Of a stretch of DNA of 64,000 bases, positions 48,093-60,863 are shown in pieces. The notes under the pieces were generated by a model, which saw nothing but the letters and a program-made list of their open reading frames with translations, did not search any database and had not been told where the DNA came from. Source of the stretch: Parerythrobacter jejuensis. GTDB lineage: Bacteria; Pseudomonadota; Alphaproteobacteria; Sphingomonadales; Sphingomonadaceae. The number at the start of each line of letters is the position of its first letter. Position 1 is the stretch's first letter. A program made the translations under genes and the position numbers. The stretch lies in the NCBI RefSeq assembly GCF_039536765.1, contig NZ_BAAAZF010000001.1, forward strand, positions 2,108,001 through 2,172,000. The letters are read 5' to 3'.

Positions 48093-48887
48093 TTGGCTGT
48101 CACCCATGACTCCAGGGATGTCGGCGCCGCTCCCCAATTAGATGTGTTCGATATCGGCCCGCTGCGCGAACTGTTCCGGCCCATGATATCAGGCGCCTGG
48201 GAACTGAAGTGTATCGAGATGGCGCCGTGTCGCGGCTATTGGTCCGGGGTGCAGATGTGCTTCGGGCTGATCTTGCTGACCCGGGGCGAAGACACCTGGA
48301 TGTCGCTCGCGCCGGTCGAAATCGAGAGCCAGATCCTGGGGGTCGAAGCGGCCCGTGGTCATGTTGCGATCATGGGGCTGGGCATGGGCTGGGCCGCGAG
48401 CGAAACAGCTTTACGTGAAGAAGTGGCGCAGATCACGATTGTGGAGCATGATCCAGAGGCAATTGCTTTGCACGAAGAGCTCGACCTGTTTGCCCGCCTG
48501 CCCGGCGGTGTGGGTGAGAAGATCCGTATCGTGGAAGCTGATGCCTATGCATGGGTGCCGGATACGCCGGTCGATTTGCTGATGCCCGATATCTGGCTGC
48601 CCTTGGTGGGAGGCCACCGGGTCGCCGATGTCGCCCGGATGCAAGACAATGTGCAGGCCCCGCAGGTCTACTTCTGGGGTCAGGAACTGGAAATCGCCCG
48701 CCACGCCGCAGCTTCAGGACGGCTGCTTGACGAAGCAGGGATTGCCGCGACAGTGGCCGGGTTTGATTTGCCCCTTTTGATCCCCGACGCGCCCGACTAT
48801 CCCGGAAAGATCAAAGCCGCTGCATCGCAGTGGATGAACGACAATTGGTTCGAGGAAGGCCATGCGGCCATTCTCACCCGCAGCTGA
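48093..48887 (+). CDS. unrecognised protein with a Rossmann-type methyltransferase-like core
   Basis: A 264-residue protein, if read from TTG 48093; GTG 48144 is a shorter alternative and no ribosome binding site marks either. The middle part has AIMGLGMGWAASE followed by ITIVEHDPEAIALHEE and IRIVEADAYAWV, the order seen in SAM-binding methyltransferases and spermidine-synthase-like proteins. No catalytic motif is recognised, and the protein is acidic and soluble. It is positioned between ivd and a DUF1330 gene in the leucine-degradation operon, so a link to CoA or amino-acid metabolism is possible but unproven. Confidence 0.65.
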   Translation: MAVTHDSRDVGAAPQLDVFDIGPLRELFRPMISGAWELKCIEMAPCRGYWSGVQMCFGLILLTRGEDTWMSLAPVEIESQILGVEAARGHVAIMGLGMGWAASETALREEVAQITIVEHDPEAIALHEELDLFARLPGGVGEKIRIVEADAYAWVPDTPVDLLMPDIWLPLVGGHRVADVARMQDNVQAPQVYFWGQELEIARHAAASGRLLDEAGIAATVAGFDLPLLIPDAPDYPGKIKAAASQWMNDNWFEEGHAAILTRS

Positions 48888-48897
48888 AGGATGCCCG

Positions 48898-49194
48898 ATG
48901 TCGGTTTATCTTATCTCGCGTTTCAAGATTCACGACCGTGCCTTGTACGACAAGTACGAAGACCTGTTCATGCCGACCTTCGAGAATTCGGGTGGCACGC
49001 TGCTGAGTGTCGATGAGGAGCCGCGCGTCTTGCAGGGCGAATGGGAGCATACGCGGTCTGTGTTGATCGAATTTCCCGACAAGGAAAGCGCCTTTGCCTG
49101 GATGATGTCGCCCGAATACCAGGCGATCGCGAAATACCGGCTCGAAGGCAGCGAGGGGCAGTCGATCATGGTCAAGGGCATGGACCCCGCATGA
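48898..49194 (+). CDS. DUF1330 family protein
   Basis: A 98-residue protein of the ferredoxin-like dimeric alpha/beta-barrel class: MSVYLISRFKIHDRALYDKYEDLF, GGTLLSVDEEPRVLQGEW and VLIEFPDKESAFAWMMSPEYQ are typical DUF1330 segments. Small binding or isomerase-like roles are known for related folds, but none is assigned here. The ATG is preceded by AAGGA and lies ten bases after the previous stop. The stop overlaps the next ATG. Confidence 0.85.
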   Translation: MSVYLISRFKIHDRALYDKYEDLFMPTFENSGGTLLSVDEEPRVLQGEWEHTRSVLIEFPDKESAFAWMMSPEYQAIAKYRLEGSEGQSIMVKGMDPA

Positions 49195-49577
49195 TGCAGC
49201 CCGGCGTATCGCTCACCATTTTGCGCATGCTTGGCGCCGGGTTGGCCCTGTCGTTGATGATTGGCGAGGCGATCCGCACATGGGGCACTGGCCGCCCTTT
49301 CCCCTTCTGGTTCGATGATTACTGGACCGGCGGGCTGTTGCTGGCAGGGGCGCTGCTGATGGCGCGGCCGACTCCGTTCCGATCCCATGTGTTCGTGGTC
49401 GGATGGGCAGCGTGCCTCGGCATGCTGTTTGGCAGCTTCTTCGGCAAAATCTATGATCCTGCTTCCGCCAATTCCGGCAATATCGATCTCGGCTTTTTGA
49501 CAATCCTGATCGGCATGGCATTTGCGACTGCAATAATCGGCCTGGTCTGGTCTCTTTGGGAAGTATCGCGCGCATGA
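49191..49577 (+). CDS. small four-helix membrane protein
   Basis: A 128-residue protein with four hydrophobic segments (about residues 9-25, 45-60, 66-83, 98-120) and short loops. ATG 49191 overlaps the DUF1330 stop (ATGATG). It is not recognised as a named family. Its tight coupling at both ends (its stop overlaps the MCC beta start as ATGA) ties it to the leucine-degradation operon, perhaps as a transporter helper or spacer gene. Confidence 0.7.
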   Translation: MMQPGVSLTILRMLGAGLALSLMIGEAIRTWGTGRPFPFWFDDYWTGGLLLAGALLMARPTPFRSHVFVVGWAACLGMLFGSFFGKIYDPASANSGNIDLGFLTILIGMAFATAIIGLVWSLWEVSRA

Positions 49578-51181
49578 CGGCACCTGTTCTTACATCCACG
49601 CTCGATCGGGAAAGCCCCGAGGCGAAGGCGCGTTTCGCTCACAATCAGGGGTTGGCCGACGACTTGCGCGGCAAAGTGTCCGAGGCGGCGTTGGGTGGCA
49701 GTGAAAAAAGTCGGGAGCGGCATGTTTCGCGCGGCAAGCTGCTCCCGCGGGATCGCGTCGAGCGCCTGCTCGATCCGGGTTCGCCTTTCCTCGAAGTCGG
49801 GCAACTGGCCGCGAACGATCTGTATGGCGGGGATATCCATGGCGCTTCGATGATTGCCGGAATCGGCCGTGTGTCGGGCCGGCAGGTGATGATCGTGTGC
49901 AATGATGCCACCGTGAAGGGCGGCACGTACTACCCATTGACAGTGAAGAAGCATCTGCGCGCACAGGAAATCGCGCAGGAAAACAGGCTGCCGTGCATCT
50001 ATCTGGTCGATAGCGGCGGGGCCAACTTGCCGCATCAGGCCGAGGTGTTTCCCGATCGCGATCACTTTGGCCGTATCTTCTTCAATCAGGCCAATATGAG
50101 CGCGCTGGGCATTCCGCAGATCGCTTGTGTGATGGGCAGTTGCACCGCGGGCGGGGCCTATGTCCCCGCGATGAGTGACGAGACCGTGATTGTGCGCAAC
50201 CAGGGCACGATCTTCCTGGCAGGCCCGCCCCTGGTGAAGGCCGCCACAGGTGAGGAGATCAGCGCCGAAGATCTGGGCGGCGGTGATCTGCATGCCAAGA
50301 AATCGGGCGTGGTCGACCATCTGGCCGAGAATGACGAACATGCGCTGACCATTGTCCGCGATATCGTCAGCCATCTGGGCGAGAACACCGGCGCGGCGAC
50401 CGATATCGCGATCAAGGAACCGCGTGCGCCCAAGTTCGACGCCGATGATCTTTATGCGCTGATCCCCGATGATGTTCGCGCACCCTACGACGTGCACGAA
50501 GTGATCGCGCGGCTGGTCGACGGCAGTGAATTCCACGAATTCAAGGCGCAGTATGGCTCAACCCTGGTGTGCGGCTTCGCCCATATCTGGGGCATGCCGG
50601 TGGCCATCCTCGCCAACAACGGCGTGCTGTTTTCGGAAAGCGCGCAGAAGGGCGCGCACTTTATCGAACTGGCGCAGCAACGCCGCATCCCGTTGCTGTT
50701 CCTGCAGAATATCTCCGGCTTCATGGTCGGCGGAAAGTACGAGGCGGAAGGCATCGCCAAGCATGGCGCGAAACTGGTAACAGCGGTGGCGACGGCAACG
50801 GTGCCCAAGATCACCGTGGTCATCGGCGGCAGTTTCGGCGCAGGCAATTACGGCATGTGCGGCCGTGCCTATTCGCCGCGCTTCCTGTTCACCTGGCCCA
50901 ATGCGCGCATTTCGGTGATGGGCGGCGAACAGGCCGCCAGCGTCCTTGCCACCGTTCACCGCGACGCCGACAAATGGGACGAGCGCGAGGCAGAAGCATT
51001 CAAAGCCCCCATCCGCCAGAAATATGAAGACGAGGGCAACCCCTACTACGCCACCGCCCGCCTATGGGATGATGGCGTGATCGACCCGGTGCAGACCCGC
51101 GATGTGCTCGGGCTGGCCTTTGCGGCGACGCTGGAAGCGCCGATTCCGGAGCGGCCAAGCTTTGGCGTGTTCAGGATGTGA
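49574..51181 (+). CDS. mccB: methylcrotonyl-CoA carboxylase beta (carboxyltransferase) subunit
   Basis: The 535-residue subunit moves the carboxyl group from biotin to 3-methylcrotonyl-CoA, the step after isovaleryl-CoA dehydrogenase in leucine catabolism. N-terminal carboxyltransferase half: [45 protein letters not shown] (in parts) and [18 protein letters not shown]-terminal half: [25 protein letters not shown]. The split SGGANLP and NISGFMVG motifs are those of MCC rather than propionyl-CoA carboxylase. The biotin-carrying alpha subunit gene does not follow; a low-G+C gene stands in its place. Confidence 0.93.
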   Translation: MTAPVLTSTLDRESPEAKARFAHNQGLADDLRGKVSEAALGGSEKSRERHVSRGKLLPRDRVERLLDPGSPFLEVGQLAANDLYGGDIHGASMIAGIGRVSGRQVMIVCNDATVKGGTYYPLTVKKHLRAQEIAQENRLPCIYLVDSGGANLPHQAEVFPDRDHFGRIFFNQANMSALGIPQIACVMGSCTAGGAYVPAMSDETVIVRNQGTIFLAGPPLVKAATGEEISAEDLGGGDLHAKKSGVVDHLAENDEHALTIVRDIVSHLGENTGAATDIAIKEPRAPKFDADDLYALIPDDVRAPYDVHEVIARLVDGSEFHEFKAQYGSTLVCGFAHIWGMPVAILANNGVLFSESAQKGAHFIELAQQRRIPLLFLQNISGFMVGGKYEAEGIAKHGAKLVTAVATATVPKITVVIGGSFGAGNYGMCGRAYSPRFLFTWPNARISVMGGEQAASVLATVHRDADKWDEREAEAFKAPIRQKYEDEGNPYYATARLWDDGVIDPVQTRDVLGLAFAATLEAPIPERPSFGVFRM

Positions 51182-51705
51182 AGCGTTTGCGGAGAGATTT
51201 TAACGTCTGCGAAGACATTGGCCTATTGCTGATCGGGTTTGTAATCTTCGACTCCGCCTATAGCGGATGGAGTTCGCACATCTCTATTTTTCAAATAGCC
51301 GAGGGAGAATTCAACAAGTCGAGGGCAATAGTCATTAGTTTGTATTCGTTCGTCGTCATTTTGGCTATCTATTGTCAGAGAATTTGGGAGAGAAGGCTCT
51401 GGCAAATTTGGCGGATATACGGAAAAGTTTGGAAGTGGGACTTCTCCAGGTTTGTTAGATTTGCGCGAAAATCCAAACGCATACTATTTGATTCACTTAT
51501 TTCGTTTGTCCTGTGGGCCACTCTGGCTGTAGGCGCTGTCATGATCGCGTATCTAGCTATCGGAGAGGCGCAGGCATTCTTAACCGCTCTGGGGTTGGTC
51601 CTAGTATTTGTTCAGCTAGCTCTTGATCATGACCTTCAAGTCTACAACCAGACTGGGAAGTTTCCTGTTGGTAGAGTCTCTATATATCGCCGAGTTCGGC
51701 GATAG
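51178..51705 (+). CDS. low-G+C orphan membrane protein overlapping the mccB stop
   Basis: A 175-residue protein starting at GTG 51178, which overlaps the mccB stop as GTGA. Three to four hydrophobic segments (residues about 13-30, 48-66, 102-122, 127-145) and a basic, Arg-rich end ([11 protein letters not shown]) mark a membrane protein. G+C is about 43 percent over 51241-51420 (27, 25 and 26 G or C in consecutive 60-base blocks) against about 63 percent next door, and codon use is correspondingly unusual. I do not recognise a family. Recent acquisition is likely. Confidence 0.6.
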   Translation: MKRLRRDFNVCEDIGLLLIGFVIFDSAYSGWSSHISIFQIAEGEFNKSRAIVISLYSFVVILAIYCQRIWERRLWQIWRIYGKVWKWDFSRFVRFARKSKRILFDSLISFVLWATLAVGAVMIAYLAIGEAQAFLTALGLVLVFVQLALDHDLQVYNQTGKFPVGRVSIYRRVRR

Positions 51706-51770
51706 CTGATGAATCACCCCCTCGCATTCCCCCGCACACGTGCTAATCCGTAGCGGCAATGGGAGAGAAC

Positions 51771-52403
51771 ATGTCGCAAGAACCCGCCTATAAGCGGTCC
51801 CTGCTGTCGCGCCTGGTGCGGCGGATTATCGTCTGGATCTATCATGCCAAGGGGTGGAAGATCGAAGGCGGCCTGCCCAAGGATGTGCAAAAATATGTGA
51901 TCGCAGGGGCACCGCATTCCTCCAACTGGGATTTTGTGTTCTTTGCCGGCGCGACCGAGGTCGAGGGGGTGCATCCCAGTTTCATGGGCAAGCACACGCT
52001 GTTCAAAGGCATCATGCGCAATTTCATGTTCGATATGGGCGGCATCCCGATCGACCGGACCAAGAGGGCGAATTACGTCGAACAGATCGCCGCTGAATAT
52101 GCCAAGCGCGATCATCTCGCTCTGGTGATTGCAGCCGAGGGCAGCCGCACCACTGATGGCAGCTGGAAATCCGGTTTTTACAATATCGCCATGGCGGCCA
52201 ATGTGCCGATTGTGGCCGCGTGGGTGGACAACGACTCCAACACGCTTGGTTTCAGCAAACCGATCTGGCCGACCGGCAATTATGGCGAGGACCTCGCCAA
52301 AATCGCGGCGTTCCTCCGGTCCAAACTGCCCGATTTCGAGCGCTACAAAGTGCTCGAGGCGCAAGCCCGCCAATTGGTCGAAGATGCCAAGGCCAAAAGC
52401 TGA
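51771..52403 (+). CDS. 1-acylglycerol-3-phosphate acyltransferase-like protein
   Basis: A 210-residue member of the PlsC/LPLAT superfamily. PHSSNWDFVFF carries the H-x4-D active-site motif, HPSFMGKHTLF and MGGIPIDRTKR the substrate-binding part, and VIAAEGSRTTDGSWKSGFYNIA the conserved Gly/Arg region. The single N-terminal amphipathic segment (LLSRLVRRIIVWIY) probably attaches it to the membrane. ATG 51771 is favoured over ATG 51759 because GGAG lies within the correct distance. The role is acylation of lysophospholipid or a related lipid. Confidence 0.87.
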   Translation: MSQEPAYKRSLLSRLVRRIIVWIYHAKGWKIEGGLPKDVQKYVIAGAPHSSNWDFVFFAGATEVEGVHPSFMGKHTLFKGIMRNFMFDMGGIPIDRTKRANYVEQIAAEYAKRDHLALVIAAEGSRTTDGSWKSGFYNIAMAANVPIVAAWVDNDSNTLGFSKPIWPTGNYGEDLAKIAAFLRSKLPDFERYKVLEAQARQLVEDAKAKS

Positions 52404-52537
52404 GCCGGGCATCGATCGTCGGCAAATGCGACTGCGTGTTTCGCAATATTGCCAAGAAATCCCTGCAATTCATCGCATCGGGCCTTCCGGTGGCGGGATC
52501 GCGTTCCTACATGTGCGCTATTCGAGGGAGATCGAGC

Positions 52538-53170
52538 GTGGTGGCATCTGGCAATCCTGATCAAGACCGGCGTCAGCTGGTCGAATTGGCGATGCAGGTC
52601 ACAGAGCGGCGCGGCGAAGAAGTCAGCCGGGCCACACTCGCTTCAGATGCGGGCGTCTCGCGCACTGTCGTAGACCGCCATTTCCCCGAAGAAGCCGACC
52701 TGTTCAACGCAATTGTCGAGCTCTGGTACGAGCCCGACATTGCGATAATGGAAGAGGTGGTCGCGTCCGATCTGCCGATCCAGCGCAAGTTCTTCGAATT
52801 CTTCGCCCGCCGTTTCGTACGCGAGCGGGCGCGGTTCGAAGCCGACCCGGTGACCTTCGCGCTTTATTGCGAACTTGGCAGCAATCGCTTCGAGGATGTG
52901 CGCGGCTATATCGACCTGGCTGACCATTATCTGAGTGAACTGATCGCGGAAGCGCAGGCCGAGGGATTCTTCCCTCACCTGAAGATCAATCAGGCGCTCA
53001 CCCTGATCAACCAAATGGTGATGGCCTACACATCCCCACAAGTCATGATGATGATTGCAGTCCGGTTGGAAGAGGACAAGCTGGCCGCGATCATCGATAC
53101 GATGTTCGCCGGGCTTTCGGGCGGCGATCGCGGCGCCAAGGGCGTGACCGGACTGCGCGTCGCCAGCTAG
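52538..53170 (+). CDS. TetR-family transcriptional regulator
   Basis: A 210-residue repressor-like protein. The N-terminal helix-turn-helix (RRQLVELAMQVTERRGEEVSRAT..ASDAGVSRTVVDRHFPEEADLFNAIV, in parts) fits TetR; the C-terminal ligand domain is helical with Met-rich stretches (QMVMAYTSPQVMMMI). The GTG start at 52538 has GAGGGAG seven bases upstream; ATG 52511 is in frame but lacks one. The regulated gene is unknown; the upstream acyltransferase is a candidate. Confidence 0.85.
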   Translation: MVASGNPDQDRRQLVELAMQVTERRGEEVSRATLASDAGVSRTVVDRHFPEEADLFNAIVELWYEPDIAIMEEVVASDLPIQRKFFEFFARRFVRERARFEADPVTFALYCELGSNRFEDVRGYIDLADHYLSELIAEAQAEGFFPHLKINQALTLINQMVMAYTSPQVMMMIAVRLEEDKLAAIIDTMFAGLSGGDRGAKGVTGLRVAS

Positions 53171-53192
53171 CGCGCGCGATTGGGTCGCCGGC

Positions 53193-54377
53193 TCAGATCG
53201 CTTGGCCCGCGGCCCAGCCGCTGCTCCAGGCCCATTGGAAGTTGTATCCGCCCAGCCAGCCCGTCACATCGACGGCCTCGCCAATCGCAAACAGCCCCGG
53301 CATCGCCTTTGCTTCCATCGTCTGGCTGGAAAGATCGGCCGTGCTGATGCCGCCGGCGGTGACCTCTGCCTTGGCGAACCCCTCCGTGCCGTTGGGGCGG
53401 AATTCCCACCGCGCCAATTGTTGTTCGGCGCGCCTCAGGGCCTTGTCGCTGATCGAATGGAGGACGCCTGACAGACCCAGCCGCTCGGCCAAGATCTTGG
53501 CCAGGCGTTCGGGCATATAGGCGCGCAGGATCGCCACGAGTTGCGTCTCCGGCGTGGCCCGCTTGTGCTCGAGCAGCCAGCCCTCGCGCTGCCCGGGGCA
53601 GAAATCGAGGTGGATCGGGTCACCATGCGTCCAGTAGCTAGATACTTGCAGAATGGCCGGGCCGGACAGGCCGCGATGGGTCAGCAGGGCAGCTTCGGCA
53701 AAGGAAGTCTTGCCCGCCTTCGCGACAACATCCGTTGCAACGCCTGACAATTCGCGGAACAGCACATCCTCGCCGCCCAGCGTGAGCGGCACCAGCGCCG
53801 GGCGTGGCTCGACCACTTTCAGGCCGAATTGCCGTGCCAGCCCGTAAGCGAAGTCGGTTGCACCCATCTTGGGAATGGAAGGCCCGCCGGTGGCAATCAC
53901 GAGACTGTCCGTCGTATGCGCAGTGCCATTGGCCATGACAGCATAGCGCCCGCCCTCATGCACGACTTCGCTGACATCCTGCCCGGTCAATATCTCGACA
54001 TGTCCGCCAGACGCGTGCGCCTTGTCGCATTCGTCAAGCAGCATCTGCACGATCTGAATCGCGGACTGGTCACAAAACAGCTGGCCCAGCGTCTTCTCGT
54101 GCCAGGCGATGCCATGCGCCTCGACCAAATCCAGAAAGTCCCGTGCGGTATAGCGACGCAGGGCCGATTTGGCGAAATGCGGATTGGCCGAGAGGAAATT
54201 TTCCGGCTTCGCCCCGATATTGGTGAAGTTGCAGCGCCCGCCGCCTGAGATGAGGATTTTCTTGCCGACCGTGTCAGCCTTTTCCAGCACCAGCACCCGC
54301 TTGCCGCGCTGCCCTGCCTGGGCGGCACAGAACAGGCCTGCGGCGCCTCCGCCGAGAATGATCGCATCATGGGACAT
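53193..54377 (-). CDS. HI0933/YhiN-family NAD(P)/FAD-dependent oxidoreductase
   Basis: A 394-residue flavoprotein of the BaiN/HI0933 group. FAD-binding IILGGGAAGLFCAAQAGQRG at the N terminus, then KILISGGGRCNFTN, family-specific, VIATGGPSIPKMGATDFAYGLA, and a C-terminal second Rossmann part ending GLFAIGEAVDVTGWLGGYNFQWAWSSGWAAGQ (in parts). Members are thought to be reductases; one relative (BaiN) acts on bile-acid intermediates, but the function here is open. It is the last gene of a minus-strand run with the AI-2E and M50 genes. Confidence 0.9.
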   Translation of the reverse strand: MSHDAIILGGGAAGLFCAAQAGQRGKRVLVLEKADTVGKKILISGGGRCNFTNIGAKPENFLSANPHFAKSALRRYTARDFLDLVEAHGIAWHEKTLGQLFCDQSAIQIVQMLLDECDKAHASGGHVEILTGQDVSEVVHEGGRYAVMANGTAHTTDSLVIATGGPSIPKMGATDFAYGLARQFGLKVVEPRPALVPLTLGGEDVLFRELSGVATDVVAKAGKTSFAEAALLTHRGLSGPAILQVSSYWTHGDPIHLDFCPGQREGWLLEHKRATPETQLVAILRAYMPERLAKILAERLGLSGVLHSISDKALRRAEQQLARWEFRPNGTEGFAKAEVTAGGISTADLSSQTMEAKAMPGLFAIGEAVDVTGWLGGYNFQWAWSSGWAAGQAI

Positions 54378-54392
54378 AGTGCGGCTCTAGCG

Positions 54393-55487
54393 TCAGTTGG
54401 CCGCTTCGTCGCCGGTTGGTTCAGGATCGCCCGCCCGCTGTTCGCGCAGAATGGTCCAACCGGCAAGGAACAGCCCGGCGACCAATGGCCCGATCACGAT
54501 GCCGGACAGGCCAGCCGAGGCAATCCCGCCCAGCGTCGTCACCAGCACGACCCAGTCGGGAATGCCCGTATCACGGCCCACGAGGATGGGGCGCAGCGCA
54601 TTGTCGACCATCCCGATCACCGCGACGCCCGAGATGAGGACCACGACACCTTCCCAGATCGCGCCGGTCGCCAGCAGCCAGATCGCCGCCGGGGCCCAGA
54701 CAATCGCCGGGCCGATTGCAGGCAGGAGCGAGAAGATCGCCATCAGCACGCCGAACAGGACGACGGAGGGCATGCCCACAATCGAGAATGTGATCGCACC
54801 CAGAGCGCCTTGTACCAGGCCGACAACCACCGAACCCTTGATCGTGGCGCGCACGATGGAGAGGAACTGTTGGGCGAGGCGCGCGGCGATATCACGCTGC
54901 AGCGGCAAGGATCGCACGATGGTGCGGCCAACGCCCATCCCGTCACGTAGCAGGAAGAACGTCACATAGAGGAAGATGCCGAAGGCCAGGAACCAGCTCA
55001 GGGCACCGCCACCGATGGCGACGGCCTGACGCGCGATCAGCCCGGCGCTTTCCGTGGCCAATTGCTGCAATTGTTCCTGCAGGAAGGCCATGTTGGTCCA
55101 GCCCGCACTGTCGAGCGAAGCGCGCAGATTGGCGGGCAAGGCGGCCAGAATCTGGTCAAACCACGCGGCGACATCGATTTGCCCGTCGCGGAAGGCAATG
55201 AAGATGCCCGCTGCCTGTTCGACCACGATGCTACCGATCCAGATCGCCGGAACCAGCACCACGAAGAAGATGATCAGCAGGCTGGCGAGGGCGGCTTGGT
55301 TGGTCTTGTTCGGGATCTTCGCAAGGATCCATTGATACAGAGGTTGGAACATGATCGCTGCCAGTGTCGCCCATAGGATCGGCGCGATAAAAGGCCACGA
55401 AATCGCCAGCACAGCTACGGTGGCCAGTGCCAGGAACAGCAGGAATCCACCCTGTTCGACGCCACTCTTGCTTTCCGTTGCGGCCAT
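54393..55487 (-). CDS. AI-2E family transporter
   Basis: A 364-residue integral membrane protein of the AI-2E exporter/permease family (TqsA/PerM/YdiK type). Eight hydrophobic segments with the central soluble region between about residues 75 and 150, and the C-terminal block GPAIVWAPAAIWLLATG followed by a PILVGRDTGIPDWVVL loop, are typical. The natural substrate is not known for most members; some are sodium/proton exchangers. ATG 55487 is chosen over TTG 55490, with AGGAGA six bases upstream. It is followed 15 bases later by the HI0933-like gene. Confidence 0.9.
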   Translation of the reverse strand: MAATESKSGVEQGGFLLFLALATVAVLAISWPFIAPILWATLAAIMFQPLYQWILAKIPNKTNQAALASLLIIFFVVLVPAIWIGSIVVEQAAGIFIAFRDGQIDVAAWFDQILAALPANLRASLDSAGWTNMAFLQEQLQQLATESAGLIARQAVAIGGGALSWFLAFGIFLYVTFFLLRDGMGVGRTIVRSLPLQRDIAARLAQQFLSIVRATIKGSVVVGLVQGALGAITFSIVGMPSVVLFGVLMAIFSLLPAIGPAIVWAPAAIWLLATGAIWEGVVVLISGVAVIGMVDNALRPILVGRDTGIPDWVVLVTTLGGIASAGLSGIVIGPLVAGLFLAGWTILREQRAGDPEPTGDEAAN

Positions 55488-55497
55488 CAAATCTCTC

Positions 55498-56244
55498 CTA
55501 GAAACCGCTATCCCAGCGTTTTGGTATGCGTTTGTCCGACAAGGCGTAGCGCAAGCTGGCCCCGATCATCAGCGCGGCAAGGGTGATGATCCCGCCCGCC
55601 CAGATCCAGTGCGGCAAGAGCAGATATTCTTCGATCGCCCCGGTGTCCGACAGGATCTCCTGTCCGCCCACAACCGCACGCTCGGTCAGCAGATAGTCCC
55701 ATTGCTGGAACATGCTGAGCGCTGCCGAAAGCCCCAGAAACTGCAAGGCAAATCGCTCAAGCCATGGCGCGCCTTTCGCCGCGATGACAACCAGCACCAG
55801 CGCGATCGAGGGCAAGACGATCCATCCGATCATCGAGCGGACCCAGATCAGGGTCGACAGGACAATCGCGCCTGCCAGGATGTACAATGTCGGGCGCCAT
55901 AGAGCCGCCTTGGTCGAGGCCAGGATCAGGAGCGAGCCGACAATAGCAGGGCCGATCGGACCACCTGCCGCAACCAGGGCCTGGCTAAACGACGAAGCGT
56001 TCACCGGGCGCAGCGTTTCGGCAAAGCCTGAGCCATTGGGGAACAGCACAAGCCTTTCGAACTGGAAGCCGACCGCCATCGCGGTGAGGCCGTGACCCAT
56101 TTCGTGAAACCAGGTCGACAGGATCATGAACGGATAGAGAAGGTAATTGCCCAGCGGCACGTGCGGCAACACGAACAATGCCCCGGCCGCCAGCGCCAGC
56201 CAGCGAATATGCTCCTGGCGCGAATGGATGGCGAGCGGGCTCAT
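55498..56244 (-). CDS. M50B-like membrane metalloprotease
   Basis: A 248-residue integral membrane protein with HEMGHGL near residue 48, the zinc-binding H-E-x-x-H motif of site-2-type proteases placed within a membrane helix. Five or six further helices follow. The third zinc ligand, usually in a later NPDG motif, is not obvious, so it may be a member of the short M50B group known for conservation of only HExxH. The substrate is unknown. It lies 7 bases upstream of the AI-2E gene. Confidence 0.78.
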   Translation of the reverse strand: MSPLAIHSRQEHIRWLALAAGALFVLPHVPLGNYLLYPFMILSTWFHEMGHGLTAMAVGFQFERLVLFPNGSGFAETLRPVNASSFSQALVAAGGPIGPAIVGSLLILASTKAALWRPTLYILAGAIVLSTLIWVRSMIGWIVLPSIALVLVVIAAKGAPWLERFALQFLGLSAALSMFQQWDYLLTERAVVGGQEILSDTGAIEEYLLLPHWIWAGGIITLAALMIGASLRYALSDKRIPKRWDSGF

Positions 56245-56263
56245 ATGGGGGGAGCCGCGCCCA

Positions 56264-60512
<4,249 letters not shown>

Positions 60513-60526
60513 CGCGGAAATGAAAG

Positions 60527-60572
60527 TGGATGCGGCCTGCCGCGGGGGAGGAAGAGTGACAGACCGCATCCA
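60527..60572 (-). ncRNA. terminator-like hairpin with C/U-rich loop after tiny ORF 1 (candidate sRNA)
   Basis: On the minus strand TGGATGCGGTCTG pairs with CAGGCCGCATCCA (13 bp, one G-U), with a 20-base loop that holds ACUCUUCCUCCCCC. The stem runs into ACTTTCATTTCC. This is a good Rho-independent terminator shape, and the exposed CCUCC-type loop would be able to pair with purine-rich ribosome binding sites, as in CcsR/cuckoo-type sRNAs of alphaproteobacteria. A stable RNA product is inference; termination is the minimum reading. Confidence 0.5.
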
Positions 60573-60610
60573 GCGACCCGGACGTGGCCGGGATCGGGGG
60601 GGTGTGAGTG

Positions 60611-60694
60611 TCAGGCCGTTGCAACCGTGATTACGGTTCCGCTGAGCGAAACGGCAATGACGACGGCGAGGAGCTTTTCAGAAATCAGCCGCAT
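60611..60694 (-). CDS. tiny ORF 1, 27-residue hydrophobic peptide
   Basis: A 28-codon frame starting MRLISEKLLAVV and ending TVITVATA, TGA at 60611-60613. AAGGA lies seven bases before the ATG. A Lys/Arg-bearing head and a hydrophobic body could form a single membrane helix or a short signal-like peptide. It resembles tiny ORF 2 (10 of 27 positions identical when aligned end to end, no gaps) and has the same length. Too short for usual gene finding; read as real because of the ribosome binding site, the paralogue and the following hairpin. Confidence 0.55.
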   Translation of the reverse strand: MRLISEKLLAVVIAVSLSGTVITVATA

Positions 60695-60783
60695 GGCATA
60701 TTCCTTTCCAATGAGGGGTCTTGCCCTCTTGTTCGCCCGCTGCACCGGGAAGGTTACAAGCTCATGTCGCGGAGAAGAAAATT

Positions 60784-60841
60784 GCCGCGAGACGCAGGTC
60801 GCCGGGGGGGAGAGGAGAGAGTGGCGACCGCGTCTCGCGGC
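60784..60841 (-). ncRNA. terminator-like hairpin with C/U-rich loop after tiny ORF 2 (candidate sRNA)
   Basis: On the minus strand GCCGCGAGACGC plus GGTCGCC pairs with GGCGACC plus GCGTCTCGCGGC, a stem of 19 bp with one bulged base. The 19-base loop is pyrimidine only apart from its first A (ACUCUCUCCUCUCCCCCCC pattern). The stem is followed by AATTTTCTTCTC, a U-tract. The loop resembles the one after tiny ORF 1. It could be a plain terminator or the 3' end of a small regulatory RNA with an anti-Shine-Dalgarno loop. Confidence 0.55.
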
Positions 60842-60863
60842 GATTGTAACCGGGGCCGGATCG

